63,380 nucleotides of DNA, taken from the NCBI GenBank assembly GCA_024636345.1, contig JAGXHG010000009.1:1-63380 (forward strand), written 5' to 3'. Of this stretch, positions 1 to 8,232 are shown in pieces. Position numbers and translations under genes: made by a program. This stretch comes from Desulfobulbaceae bacterium. Lineage in GTDB: Bacteria > Desulfobacterota > Desulfobulbia > Desulfobulbales > Desulfocapsaceae. The notes beneath the pieces are model-generated. The model did not search any database and was not told the origin of the DNA. It was given only the letters and a program-made list of their open reading frames with translations. How positions within the stretch are numbered: position 1 is the first letter of the stretch; each line of letters opens with the position of its first letter.

Positions 1-81
1 CTGAGAAAAGTGCATATCATTCGATTGCACTTCTGACAGAATCCTTTGAAAAAGATATTTCCTTGTTATTACCCCGGGCTT

Positions 82-144
82 GTTCAACCATGGATAAGAT
101 TGTGGATCGCTGCGCGCTCACAATCTATCCTTATTCGTTAGAGC
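82..144 (-). repeat. attC-like recombination site of the cassette
   Basis: On the minus strand the order is GCTCTAAC (R''-like), an arm GGATAGATTGTG, a loop, an arm CACAATCTTATCC, then GTTGAAC, which fits the GTTRRRY core. One arm has one extra base, giving the extrahelical base typical of attC folds. Length is about 63 nt, within the short attC range. The site starts 2 nt after the ORF stop codon. A plain hairpin terminator is less likely because no T-run follows. Confidence 0.55.
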
Positions 145-1035
145 ATTTATACAACTTCATATCCTGTTGTATACGCATTTCTAATTTGATCGGCAGGTTG
201 CCCATATAATTCTGAAAGCAACTCATACGAAACTTCAGGTGATTTACTAATTAAATATAATAATTTCTGATTTTCATTAGTGCTAAAAGTAAGAATTGTG
301 CCGTAATTTTTTATTTTATTAGTTTTTATAAGTGCTTTTGTTATCTCTGGGAAAGATATTAAAAAATCATGTAGCTCAACAATTAAATCATCAGTAAGTT
401 TTATTGCTTTTTCTGTTAGGTCTATTAAGGATATAAAATTGGCAGAGCCTACACTTTTGAAAACCTGATCAACTGTAACATTTACATATCCTTTAGATGA
501 AAAGTCAGATAATATTTTTTCTTTGATTGGTCGGTCTATTTCATTACGTTTTTCCCACATACCCAGGATGATATTATAATTATTAATCATTCCTCGTATC
601 CTTGGTAAGTTGCGCCATTTTGTTTGATGAGAAGGTTTATCTTCCTCCTTTGGGACGATGAAAGACAGATTAGTTAAGTCTACATCAATTGGATCGGCAC
701 CGAGTATAAAGCTTGGTATGCTAGAAGCTCTTTGCATAGGGCTTGACTCAAGCTTCCCATGGTAATTTGTTTTTATTGCTATAAGTGATGAAAATGCATT
801 TTCTGCTAAAATTAACCACTTATTAGCAACGTCCATTTTGTTTTTTTCAATTTGAATATTCTCATGATATTTCAAAGTGAAATAAGCGACACCACCTCCA
901 AGTAATGATGAAAATAAGCCACTTGCCAAAGGGAATATGTAATCTTTTAAAAAGTTACTTTCTTGTCTTAAATTTTCTATGGCATGAATTAATAATTTTA
1001 TTTCTTGATCCATATATTTCTCATTACAGCTCTAA
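88..1035 (-). mobile_element. Putative integron gene cassette (single ORF plus attC)
   Basis: Read on the minus strand, this unit begins with TTAGAGC just after a G (cut position 1036/1035). It carries one ORF starting about 22 nt later, and ends in a palindrome that opens with GCTCTAAC right after the stop codon. The first and last motifs are exact complements (137-144 against 1029-1036), as expected when a circular cassette re-forms its attC core site. The base composition is AT-rich compared with the neighbouring ribonuclease gene. No integrase gene is visible, so this may be the edge of an array or a cluster of attC sites lacking an integrase. The reading is inferred from motif layout only. 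Confidence 0.6.
147..1013 (-). CDS. Cassette-borne hypothetical membrane protein
   Basis: This is a 288-residue protein I do not recognise. One likely transmembrane segment lies near residues 26-46 (IFPLASGLFSSLLGGGVAYF), after a short charged N-terminus. The remainder is a soluble, mostly helical region rich in Lys, Glu, Ile and Asn. AT-rich codon use differs from the ribonuclease gene next to it. The start codon lies about 22 nt inside the cassette boundary and the stop abuts the attC-like site, a layout typical of integron cassettes. No enzymatic motif is visible. A cell-envelope or defence role is possible but unsupported. Confidence 0.6.
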   Translation of the reverse strand: MDQEIKLLIHAIENLRQESNFLKDYIFPLASGLFSSLLGGGVAYFTLKYHENIQIEKNKMDVANKWLILAENAFSSLIAIKTNYHGKLESSPMQRASSIPSFILGADPIDVDLTNLSFIVPKEEDKPSHQTKWRNLPRIRGMINNYNIILGMWEKRNEIDRPIKEKILSDFSSKGYVNVTVDQVFKSVGSANFISLIDLTEKAIKLTDDLIVELHDFLISFPEITKALIKTNKIKNYGTILTFSTNENQKLLYLISKSPEVSYELLSELYGQPADQIRNAYTTGYEVV

Positions 1036-1162
1036 CGCTGCTGTTGAGCCTCGAGCATCGGAGGCATTTGTGTAAACTTGTTTACATAAATGCTGAGAAG
1101 CGCAGTGGCTCGAACGCCTTGATAGGTGTAGCCTTTAGGCGGAACCTGTCAGGGTGTTCGAG
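1029..1162 (-). repeat. Compound palindrome, second attC-like site next to rnb
   Basis: Read on the minus strand this ends in GCGTTAGAGC, the upstream junction of the cassette. Arms GTTGAGCC (1043-1050) and GGCTCGAAC (1107-1115) pair with one extra base. A central stem GCATTTGTGTAAAC / GTTTACATAAATGC (1064-1093) completes the fold. A further overlapping palindrome joins CTCGAAC (1109-1115) with GTTCGAG (1156-1162). A canonical R'' partner is not obvious, so this may be a degenerate attC, an attI-like end or an unrelated structure. It fills the gap between the cassette and the ribonuclease stop codon. Confidence 0.4.
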
Positions 1163-1192
1163 TTTATCACGCATATTGGCCTTTCCAGTTAT

Positions 1193-3196
1193 CTACCATT
1201 CAAAGCGGACGCTGTTATCAAGAGCGTCCACCTTGGCTATTTTCACCTGCACCATGGCACCCGGTTCCGGGATCTGGCCGGCGGGGGCCGGGATGTCAAT
1301 ATCCAGCAGGATATCGGTGAGCAGGAGGAAGATCCGTCTGGGGGTGGCATCAAGGACAAGTGCATTCATGCTGGCTCCTTTTCGGGCTTCAAGGTATTTG
1401 AGGAGCCAGTAGCGGTGGCGCTGCTGCCTGACCGCATTGGCGGAGGCCAGGGTTCGGCTGATGACGGCGGTGAAATCCTTGCACATCTTTTCATTGAAAC
1501 GCAGATCCTCACGTCTGATCAGGGAATGGAGCTGGTGCTGCATTAAGAGATCAAGGAGCCTTCTGATTGGTGAGGTGATGGTGGTGTACTGTCCAACCCC
1601 AAGTCCGCTGTGGGCCTTGGCTGCGGTCAGCAGTTCGCCGCGGGAGAGCTGCTTGCGTTGCAGGCTGTTGAGGAAGAGGTCATTGTCCTGGCCATGCACC
1701 AATCGTTTCCGGGGCGGTCCCTGGGCCCGGAAGAGTCCGGGGACCATCCGGTCGGCAACGAATCGTGCCGCCTCGGTATTGGCGAGGATCATCATCTCGG
1801 AGACCAGAGTGCGGGCCGGGGTGTCGGTGTCGCTCAGGGTGACTTGGACAGTGTTGTTGCCATTGACCGAAATATTTACATCGGGGAAGGGGAGGAGGAG
1901 GGCGCCTGCCGCCACTCGTTTCTCCCGCAGTTTGATGCGCAGCATGTTCAAGGTCTGCAGCTCCCAATCGTCTCTTTCGATCAGCTGGTCGGCCTCTTCA
2001 TAGGTGAGACGTCTGGCCACTTTGATGATGGAGGGTTTGATCCGCACCCGCAGCACCTCTGCCTCGGGTGACAGCAGAATCATCAGGCTGATCGTGGCCC
2101 GGATTTCATCCTGGATCAGGCTGCAGATCCCCTGGGAGAGATGGCGGGGCAGCATGGGGATCTGTCCTTCCGGAAAATAGAGGGAGGTGCCACGGTGCAT
2201 GGCCTCCTGAAAAAGCGGATCTTCCGGTTTGACATAATGGGCGACATCGGAGATATGGACGCCCACCAGATAATTGCCATCTTCTTCCGTAATGGACAGG
2301 GCGTCATCATAGTCCAGAGTGGTGGGGCCATCAATGGTCATAGTCTGCAAGGCGCTGAGATCAATCCGGCCCAGATCGCTGAACAGATCAGAGGTTCCCT
2401 GTTGCAGGAGTATCTCGGCCTGCTGTCTGGCGGCCAGGGAGAAGGTGGTGGGAATCTCCTGGCGGAGCAGGGGGATGTTCTCGTTGGGCTCCCAGATGCC
2501 GGCCTTTACCAGGAGATGAAAGGGGGCATGGGGGTCATGAAGGTTTGCCATTTTGAGCAGCTCCCGGGCCATGGTGGCCTGGGGGGCATCTCCTGCAAAG
2601 AGATAGAAGTCCTGGAGTACCGATAGGCACTGATCAAGTACAGGCTTGAGGTCGGCATCGATTTCTTCATCCTGCATCAGCCTGGATATGGCTAAGGCGC
2701 CATTGCTCAGCAGGGCCTGTTTGCTCTGTTCCTTCTCGTGCTGGAGGCGGAGCTGTTCGACCTGCTCCCTGGTGTGGGCGTGGATCTCGCCTTCCCGGAA
2801 CTTGAAGTATAAGCGGTCGGAGAAGACGCTGCGGATAAATGCTGCCACCATGTTGTCGTCCGCCTCGGAGCCAAAGGCCAGTTCCGCCAGAAAAAGCGGC
2901 TCAAAGGTTGCTGTTTTCTCGTCCGCTGTCAGTTCCCAGATCTCCTCAATATTGATCGTTTCCACCAGGGTTTTTCGTTTGTCTGCGGCCTCCTGCAGTT
3001 GTCTGAGCATCTCTTCCCGATCATCAGTCACGGAATGGGCGCGTTTGGAGATGTGCAGCACTCGAGAGATAGGTAGGTTAATCTCGCGCCCGGTTTGATT
3101 GATAAGCCGCAGCCGTTTCTCCTGGGCCTCGGTGACAAAGGCGCAGATAAACTTGCCGCCGTCCAGATATTCGATGATTTTTCCTGCTGTTGTCAT
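1193..3196 (-). CDS. RNB-domain exoribonuclease (RNase II/R family)
   Basis: This 667-residue protein is predicted to degrade RNA 3'-to-5' processively. The RNB catalytic domain starts near residue 285 with TIDGPTTLDYDDAL, which keeps the four metal-binding aspartates of the family. It continues through GVHISDVAHYVKPEDPL and the RPGLFRAQ-type segment (here VPGLFRAQGPP). The N-terminal 270 residues form an accessory region with helical and winged-helix character. The C-terminus is short and at most carries a reduced S1-like barrel, so it is closer to compact RNase II-like proteins than to full RNase R. It is a single gene facing away from era. No strong ribosome binding site precedes the ATG. 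Confidence 0.9.
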   Translation of the reverse strand: MTTAGKIIEYLDGGKFICAFVTEAQEKRLRLINQTGREINLPISRVLHISKRAHSVTDDREEMLRQLQEAADKRKTLVETINIEEIWELTADEKTATFEPLFLAELAFGSEADDNMVAAFIRSVFSDRLYFKFREGEIHAHTREQVEQLRLQHEKEQSKQALLSNGALAISRLMQDEEIDADLKPVLDQCLSVLQDFYLFAGDAPQATMARELLKMANLHDPHAPFHLLVKAGIWEPNENIPLLRQEIPTTFSLAARQQAEILLQQGTSDLFSDLGRIDLSALQTMTIDGPTTLDYDDALSITEEDGNYLVGVHISDVAHYVKPEDPLFQEAMHRGTSLYFPEGQIPMLPRHLSQGICSLIQDEIRATISLMILLSPEAEVLRVRIKPSIIKVARRLTYEEADQLIERDDWELQTLNMLRIKLREKRVAAGALLLPFPDVNISVNGNNTVQVTLSDTDTPARTLVSEMMILANTEAARFVADRMVPGLFRAQGPPRKRLVHGQDNDLFLNSLQRKQLSRGELLTAAKAHSGLGVGQYTTITSPIRRLLDLLMQHQLHSLIRREDLRFNEKMCKDFTAVISRTLASANAVRQQRHRYWLLKYLEARKGASMNALVLDATPRRIFLLLTDILLDIDIPAPAGQIPEPGAMVQVKIAKVDALDNSVRFEW

Positions 3197-3228
3197 AAGA
3201 ACATTGAATGGTGAAAGTGAAAAGTTTA

Positions 3229-3331
3229 GGTGCCGTTATGAAATAAGCAGTGCTTTTTGCTTATTTTATTACGGCACCTTATGCCGCCTCCAAGAAACAG
3301 CCAATCTCTTCCGGCTGTTTCTTGGGGCGGC
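3229..3331. repeat. Two tandem long hairpins (repeat copy A1 and neighbour)
   Basis: Hairpin one pairs 3229-3249 with 3258-3278 at 19 of 21 positions and contains the shared motifs CCGTTATGAAATA and TTACGG..CCTTATGCCG. Hairpin two pairs 3283-3302 with 3313-3331 over 19 bp with one bulged T. They lie in the divergent intergenic region between the ribonuclease gene and era. Together with copy A2 they fill most of this 387-base gap. Hairpin two is not clearly shared with the other copies. Confidence 0.6.
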
Positions 3332-3353
3332 GTCTGGCCAATTACAACATACA

Positions 3354-3458
3354 GGGCCCGTTAAGAAATAACTGGATCTTTTATGCAAATTTCTTTACGG
3401 CCCTTTATGCCGTTTTTGTCATTCCATTGGCCATGTTATTTTTTTACAACGGCTTAAT
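3354..3458 (+). repeat. Structured repeat, copy A2 (upstream of era)
   Basis: A first stem pairs GGGCCCGTTAAGAAAT (3354-3369) with ATTTCTTTACGGCCC (3389-3403). A second pairs GCCGTT (3409-3414) with AACGGC (3448-3453). ACGGC at the end of stem one can also pair with the GCCGT at 3409, which precedes TTTTT. The structure can therefore switch between two folds, one of them terminator-like. The same consensus recurs at 25231-25358. Confidence 0.6.
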
Positions 3459-3583
3459 TGTTCGCCAAAGGTGATAAGCGAATGACGAAGTGAACCATAT
3501 ACTTTATAGTATTGTTTGTTGTTTTGAACACTTTTATTCGCTCTGTGTGCTAACTTTTTTGTTGATGGGAGAATCAATTCGTT

Positions 3584-4501
3584 ATGATGGACTTGGATGA
3601 TAAACCAATACGTTCCGGGATGGTGGCCATTGTCGGCCCTCCCAATGCCGGCAAGTCAACCCTGATGAATGCGTTGCTGGAGCAGAAGATTTCCATCGTC
3701 ACCCCCAAGCCGCAGACCACCCGCAACCGGATACTGGGGATTGTCAATGCTGAGGGCTATCAGATAGTCCTCCTTGATACCCCCGGTCTGCATAAGGCCC
3801 GAGAGCCGCTGAATCAGGAAATGGTGCGCATTGCCCTTGACAGTCTTCATGGGGTGGATGCGGTGATCTACATGATTGATGTCTCCCTGCCTCTGCCGGA
3901 TCGCTTGAAGAAGGAGAAGGGGCAGGAACTGGCCGGATATATGGAGCAGGTGACTAGCCCGGTGATTCTGGTCCTGAACAAGGTCGATCTGCTGAACAAG
4001 GAAAAGCTGCTGGCCCTGATTCAGGCCTATGCCGAGATTTTCCCTTTTCATGCGGTCATTCCCATCTCCGCACTCCATGGCGACGGGACGGACCGGTTGC
4101 TGGCCGAGCTGCTGCAGATTTTGCCCATCGGGCCACGCTATTATCCTGAGGATATTCCCACTGATGCCACGGAACGTTTTCTGGTGGCGGAGATTATCAG
4201 AGAGAAGGTGTTTCTGCTCACGGGCGAGGAGGTGCCTTACTCCTCGGCGGTGCTCATTGAATCGTTCAAGGAAGACCCAGTGAAAGGGCTGATCACGATC
4301 CATGCCATCATCGTGCTGGAGCGGACATCACAGAAAGGGATTGTTATCGGCAAGGGCGGCATGAAACTGAAGAGTATCGGGATTGCCGCCCGTAAGGATA
4401 TCGAAAAGCTGCTGGATCAGAAAGTGCTGTTAAAGCTCTGGGTCAAAGTGCGGAAAAACTGGTCCCATGACGAGAACTTTTTGAAGGAATTGGGCTTCTG
4501 A
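3584..4501 (+). CDS. era: GTPase Era
   Basis: Era is a GTPase that binds 16S rRNA and helps mature the 30S subunit. The 305-residue protein shows G1 GPPNAGKST (residues 18-26), G3 DTPGLH and G4 NKVD. A C-terminal KH domain carries the GKGGMKLKSIG loop. Length is normal for the family. GGGAG lies just upstream of two adjacent ATG codons (3584 and 3587); the first is used here. The gene stands alone on the plus strand, convergent with ctpA, only 24 nt separating the two stops. Structured repeats occupy its upstream region. Confidence 0.97.
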   Translation: MMDLDDKPIRSGMVAIVGPPNAGKSTLMNALLEQKISIVTPKPQTTRNRILGIVNAEGYQIVLLDTPGLHKAREPLNQEMVRIALDSLHGVDAVIYMIDVSLPLPDRLKKEKGQELAGYMEQVTSPVILVLNKVDLLNKEKLLALIQAYAEIFPFHAVIPISALHGDGTDRLLAELLQILPIGPRYYPEDIPTDATERFLVAEIIREKVFLLTGEEVPYSSAVLIESFKEDPVKGLITIHAIIVLERTSQKGIVIGKGGMKLKSIGIAARKDIEKLLDQKVLLKLWVKVRKNWSHDENFLKELGF

Positions 4502-4525
4502 TGGCTGAGGGATCCTGGATGAAAT

Positions 4526-5938
4526 TTATTCCTTGATCGGGACGGGTCCCTCCTGCGCAGGTACCTTTTTATTGTTAGCCGTGGAATAAATTTTCAGGCT
4601 TTTCAAGATGTTCAGGGCTGAGCGAAGCTGGTTATCTTTTCCCAGCTGGATCTCGGAACTGCTGGCTGGTTTTTCAATGTTATCCGGCTCATTCAGGAGG
4701 ATGGGGGCCTGCTCTTGTTCTGTTTGGGGCGCAGAAGTCTGATCTGGCTCCTGGGCCTGATTCGGATTGGGAATATGGTTTTTCAGGTCAGCCTCTTTTA
4801 AGACAACAGGCGGCTTGCTTTTCTTGCCTGTGTCATCGCTGGAGACAAAAGGAACAACGACATCCGGGGTGATTCCGGTGGCCTGAATGGAGCGGCCGTT
4901 GGGTGTATAGTAACGGGCAGTGGTCATCCTCAGACCTGCTCCTTCCGGCAGGGGCAGGATGGTCTGCACAGAGCCTTTGCCAAAGGTCTTGGCGCCGACA
5001 ATAATGCCTCGTTTGTGATCCTGAATGGCGCCGGTTACGATTTCGGAGGCGCTTGCTGAGCCTTCATTGACGAGAACAACCAGAGGAAAAAGGTTTTTAC
5101 CGCCATTACTGTGGGCCTGGAAAGTCATGTTCTGTTCTCTGACCCGTCCTTTGGTATAGACCACCAGGCCTTCATCCAGAAAGATATCCGTGATTGAGAC
5201 AGCCTGATCGAGCAGGCCGCCGGGATTGTTGCGCAGGTCAAGAATCAGTCCGTTGATAGGGTGTTCTTTCTGAAGTTTCTGCAAGGCATCTTTAACCTCT
5301 TTTGTAGTCTGGCTCTGGAAATTGGTGATGCGGATATAGGCCAGTCCCGGCTCCAGGAAGCTGTCTTTGACACTGTGTAAGGGGATGGTGGCACGGGTCA
5401 GGGTGAAATCCTTCAGCTCTACCCAGCCTTCACGATGAATGGCGAGGATGACTGTTGTTCCTTCCGGCCCCCGTAGTTTTTTGATGGCATCCATGGGGCT
5501 CATACTTTGGGTAGTTTCGCCATCGATCTTGATGATCAGGTCTTTTGCCTTCAGGCCGGCCCGGTCTGCCGGAGTCCCTTCAATAGGAGAGACCACGGTC
5601 AGAATTCCTTCCTCAATGGAGACCTCGATGCCTATGCCGCTGAAGCTTCCTTCTGTCTCTTCCTGCAATTCTTTAAAATCTTCAGGCTTGAGGTAGGATG
5701 AATGGGGATCAAGCGAGAGCAGCATGCCGCTGATAGCTCCTTCCATAACCTTCTTGGCATCAATATCATCCACATAATTTTCTTGAAGGATACTCAAGAC
5801 ATTAGCAAAGGTTTCAAGCTGCTGGTAGGTGGACTGGCGTTCTCCCTCTGAGATTTCGGCATGGATCTGAAGTGGTAGGCAGAAGGTGAGAAGGGTGATG
5901 ATTCCATTACAAAGCAAAGAACTGATTGGTCGGTGCAT
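4526..5938 (-). CDS. ctpA: S41 carboxyl-terminal processing peptidase (CtpA/Prc)
   Basis: This periplasmic serine protease of 470 residues begins with a signal peptide (about residues 1-28, ending LQIHA). It has a PDZ domain near residues 95-175 (GSFSGIGIEVS onward) and an S41 catalytic domain. The Ser of GSASASEIVTGA and the Lys of TFGKGSVQT form the Ser/Lys dyad. The last 90 residues are a low-complexity Pro/Gln/Glu linker followed by a short helix. It is the last gene after ftsE-ftsX-envC, an order common in proteobacteria. It likely trims cell-wall hydrolases or lipoproteins. It is separated from envC by about 130 nt. Confidence 0.93.
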   Translation of the reverse strand: MHRPISSLLCNGIITLLTFCLPLQIHAEISEGERQSTYQQLETFANVLSILQENYVDDIDAKKVMEGAISGMLLSLDPHSSYLKPEDFKELQEETEGSFSGIGIEVSIEEGILTVVSPIEGTPADRAGLKAKDLIIKIDGETTQSMSPMDAIKKLRGPEGTTVILAIHREGWVELKDFTLTRATIPLHSVKDSFLEPGLAYIRITNFQSQTTKEVKDALQKLQKEHPINGLILDLRNNPGGLLDQAVSITDIFLDEGLVVYTKGRVREQNMTFQAHSNGGKNLFPLVVLVNEGSASASEIVTGAIQDHKRGIIVGAKTFGKGSVQTILPLPEGAGLRMTTARYYTPNGRSIQATGITPDVVVPFVSSDDTGKKSKPPVVLKEADLKNHIPNPNQAQEPDQTSAPQTEQEQAPILLNEPDNIEKPASSSEIQLGKDNQLRSALNILKSLKIYSTANNKKVPAQEGPVPIKE

Positions 5939-6068
5939 ATCGATTTTCTAAAAAAAGAGTTTTAAGGTTTACTTTTAAGTCTGTTTCGGATTTAAAATTT
6001 ATTGGCATCCTACAGCCACTAAGGTGTCTTTTTAACGTTAATATAAATAATCATTCAAATGTCCTGTG

Positions 6069-7325
6069 TCAGGGGAGGGAAAGTTTATTTTTATCCAGCC
6101 AGAGTAGCGGATCCTCTGTCTCAGCGATATGACGGATTTCAAAATACAACCCTTCTTCCACCAGGGTGGCTGTTTCACCCATAATCCCAATGTCCTCTCC
6201 TGCCATAACCACATCGCCTTCTTCTTTCAAGAGATTTTCTATTCTGGAGACAACAGTGTAATATTGGAAACCATGGTCGATGATGATGGTATTGCCGTAT
6301 CCTCGAAGATAGCCGGCGTAGTGAATGGTGCCCTCAAATATTGCTTTGACCTTTGTTCCATCAGGGGCCTCAATGGTAATGCCGGCAGATACACCTTCCA
6401 CTCCCATTTTGTTTTTCGTGGACTGTCCATAAAGGGTGAGCACTCTTCCGTTCACCGGGGCCGGCAGCTTGCCCTTGTTCATGAGAAACCCCTGACTGAG
6501 GATTTCTTTTTTCTGCTTCATGTGTGCAAGTTGGGTTGCCAAGTCTTCAGCCGCTTTCTCAAGTTCTTGTGATGCCTGCTCGTGTAGTTTCGTCTGGGTG
6601 CGAATCTGGGCAAGCAGCTCTTTTTTCTCCTGGAGGGTCTGCTGGATACCTTCTTTTTCCTGGGTAGCCTGGTTGATAAAGGTGGCTAATAGATTTTTTT
6701 CCAGGGTCAGGGCCTTTTTTGTTTGTTCCAGATCTTCAATGGTCTTCCGGTATTGCTGCATGAGGTTCTGGTCATATTGGATCAAGAAACTGAAAGAATC
6801 GTTGATGCTGAGCAGCTTTGGAAGGGTGTCAGCGGAAAAGGCCACATTGATCAATCCTATTTTTCCTGTTTTGTAGTAGGCTGTGACTCGTTTCTGCAGG
6901 TGAGTTTGGGCCTTTTGTTTATCAATCAGGATGGCGTTTATTTCTCTTTCCTTGGTGGCAATCAGTTCCTGCTGAGTGGTCATGGAATTTTCCAGGGTAC
7001 GCAGTCTGGTAATCTTTTCCAGAAGGTTCATGTCAATGGCTTCAAGCTCGGTCAGCAGATTCCTTTCCTGAGTTATGGATTCGAGAATTTGTTCTTGTTG
7101 GCGTTTAAGTCCTTGCTGCAATTGACCGATTGAGATGCTCTGGTGTTCGATTTTGTACTCAATGGCCTCTTTCTCAGCCTTCCAGTCTGCGGCATTGGCT
7201 TTTGGCATAGGGAAAAAGCTGAGGAGCGCAAGGCCGAGGATGTAAAAAGAATAAAATGATTTTATTCCTGGGTGAGATGCGTTACCGGAGGAACGGCAGC
7301 TATTGACAGTTTGAAATGTCTTCAT
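6069..7325 (-). CDS. envC: EnvC-like murein hydrolase activator (LytM/M23 domain)
   Basis: A periplasmic activator of septal amidases of about 418 residues. An N-terminal signal segment ends near PKANA. Two long coiled-coil stretches (roughly residues 55-160 and 190-285) follow, then a C-terminal LytM domain (from about residue 290, PVNGRVLTLYG). The metal ligands of active M23 peptidases are not recognisable: the usual HxxxD position reads GVSAGITIEAPDG. It is therefore probably a non-catalytic activator like E. coli EnvC. The reading frame extends upstream to 7604 inside ftsX. The ATG at 7325, with its signal peptide, is the sensible start, 20 nt after ftsX. Confidence 0.88.
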   Translation of the reverse strand: MKTFQTVNSCRSSGNASHPGIKSFYSFYILGLALLSFFPMPKANAADWKAEKEAIEYKIEHQSISIGQLQQGLKRQQEQILESITQERNLLTELEAIDMNLLEKITRLRTLENSMTTQQELIATKEREINAILIDKQKAQTHLQKRVTAYYKTGKIGLINVAFSADTLPKLLSINDSFSFLIQYDQNLMQQYRKTIEDLEQTKKALTLEKNLLATFINQATQEKEGIQQTLQEKKELLAQIRTQTKLHEQASQELEKAAEDLATQLAHMKQKKEILSQGFLMNKGKLPAPVNGRVLTLYGQSTKNKMGVEGVSAGITIEAPDGTKVKAIFEGTIHYAGYLRGYGNTIIIDHGFQYYTVVSRIENLLKEEGDVVMAGEDIGIMGETATLVEEGLYFEIRHIAETEDPLLWLDKNKLSLP

Positions 7326-7344
7326 CCGGGACTCGAGGAGCGCA

Positions 7345-8232
7345 TCAGATACGCAGGAATTTCTGCATGGAAGTGTAGCTGCCTGCGGTGCAGAGGACAA
7401 TGGATAAAATAACAATGGTAAAGATGATTCCAGGTGGAAAAAAGGTGAAGGTAAAGAGATCAAGAAAACCTTCTCCCGAGAAATGGCGCAATGTCCATTG
7501 AAAGAGAGTGTAGAGTGAGGCCAGTCCCAGAAGCGAACCCATGAGGCCCAGGAGTATTCCTTCCAGGAGAAAGGGGGTGCGAATGTAGTTATTGGTCGCA
7601 CCAACTAATTTCAGGAGTTCCAGCTCTTCCTGTCGGCCGAAGATGGTCAGGCGGATGGTGGATGCAACCATGAAGGTGGCGGTCAGAATGAGCAGGAAGC
7701 CGCTGAGGAGCACGACAATGGAGAGCAGTTGGATGAAATAGTAAAAACGCTCCACCCATTTCTGACCGTATTGTACCTTCTGACTGCCAGGTATCGTGGT
7801 CAGGTATTCGGCAAAGAGCTTGATCTGGCCGAGACTGCGTAGACTTTTCAAGGGGGTCACCTCTATTGAGGCGGGTAGGAAGTCAGTGGGCATGTCGGTA
7901 AGAACATCGCGGTTGTCGCCAAGCTCCTCGGCAAAACGTGAGTAAGCCTCTGCCTTGGAGATAAATTTTATTTCCTGTACCTGGTCGAATTGGGTGATCT
8001 TGAGGCGAAGTTGTTCCTGCAACTCAGGGCCGGGTTCTTCTTCCAGATAGACGACAAGGCGCAGGTCATCGCTTACCTTGTCTCCGGCGTTCAGCATGTT
8101 GAGGTAAACCAGATAAAAAAAAGAAAAAATAAGGACAGAGAGGCTGACTGTCAGACAGGTCATGAACTGGGTTGTCCATGTCTGTCGCAGGTTGCGCCCT
8201 GTCTGCCGTAAAACTGAAAACCAGAAATTCAT
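7345..8232 (-). CDS. ftsX: Cell division permease FtsX
   Basis: A membrane partner of FtsE that transmits ATP hydrolysis to periplasmic EnvC at the septum. At 295 residues it has the FtsX plan: a cytoplasmic N-terminus, TM1 near residues 24-45, an extracytoplasmic loop of about 115 residues (with FISKAEAYSRF), then three C-terminal TM helices of the FtsX/MacB permease type. Its start overlaps the ftsE stop by 4 nt, implying translational coupling. Confidence 0.95.
   Translation of the reverse strand: MNFWFSVLRQTGRNLRQTWTTQFMTCLTVSLSVLIFSFFYLVYLNMLNAGDKVSDDLRLVVYLEEEPGPELQEQLRLKITQFDQVQEIKFISKAEAYSRFAEELGDNRDVLTDMPTDFLPASIEVTPLKSLRSLGQIKLFAEYLTTIPGSQKVQYGQKWVERFYYFIQLLSIVVLLSGFLLILTATFMVASTIRLTIFGRQEELELLKLVGATNNYIRTPFLLEGILLGLMGSLLGLASLYTLFQWTLRHFSGEGFLDLFTFTFFPPGIIFTIVILSIVLCTAGSYTSMQKFLRI

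Noticed and set aside
7326..7604. The upstream extension of the envC frame
   Set aside because: It lies inside ftsX, adds non-family sequence, and the signal peptide starts at 7325.
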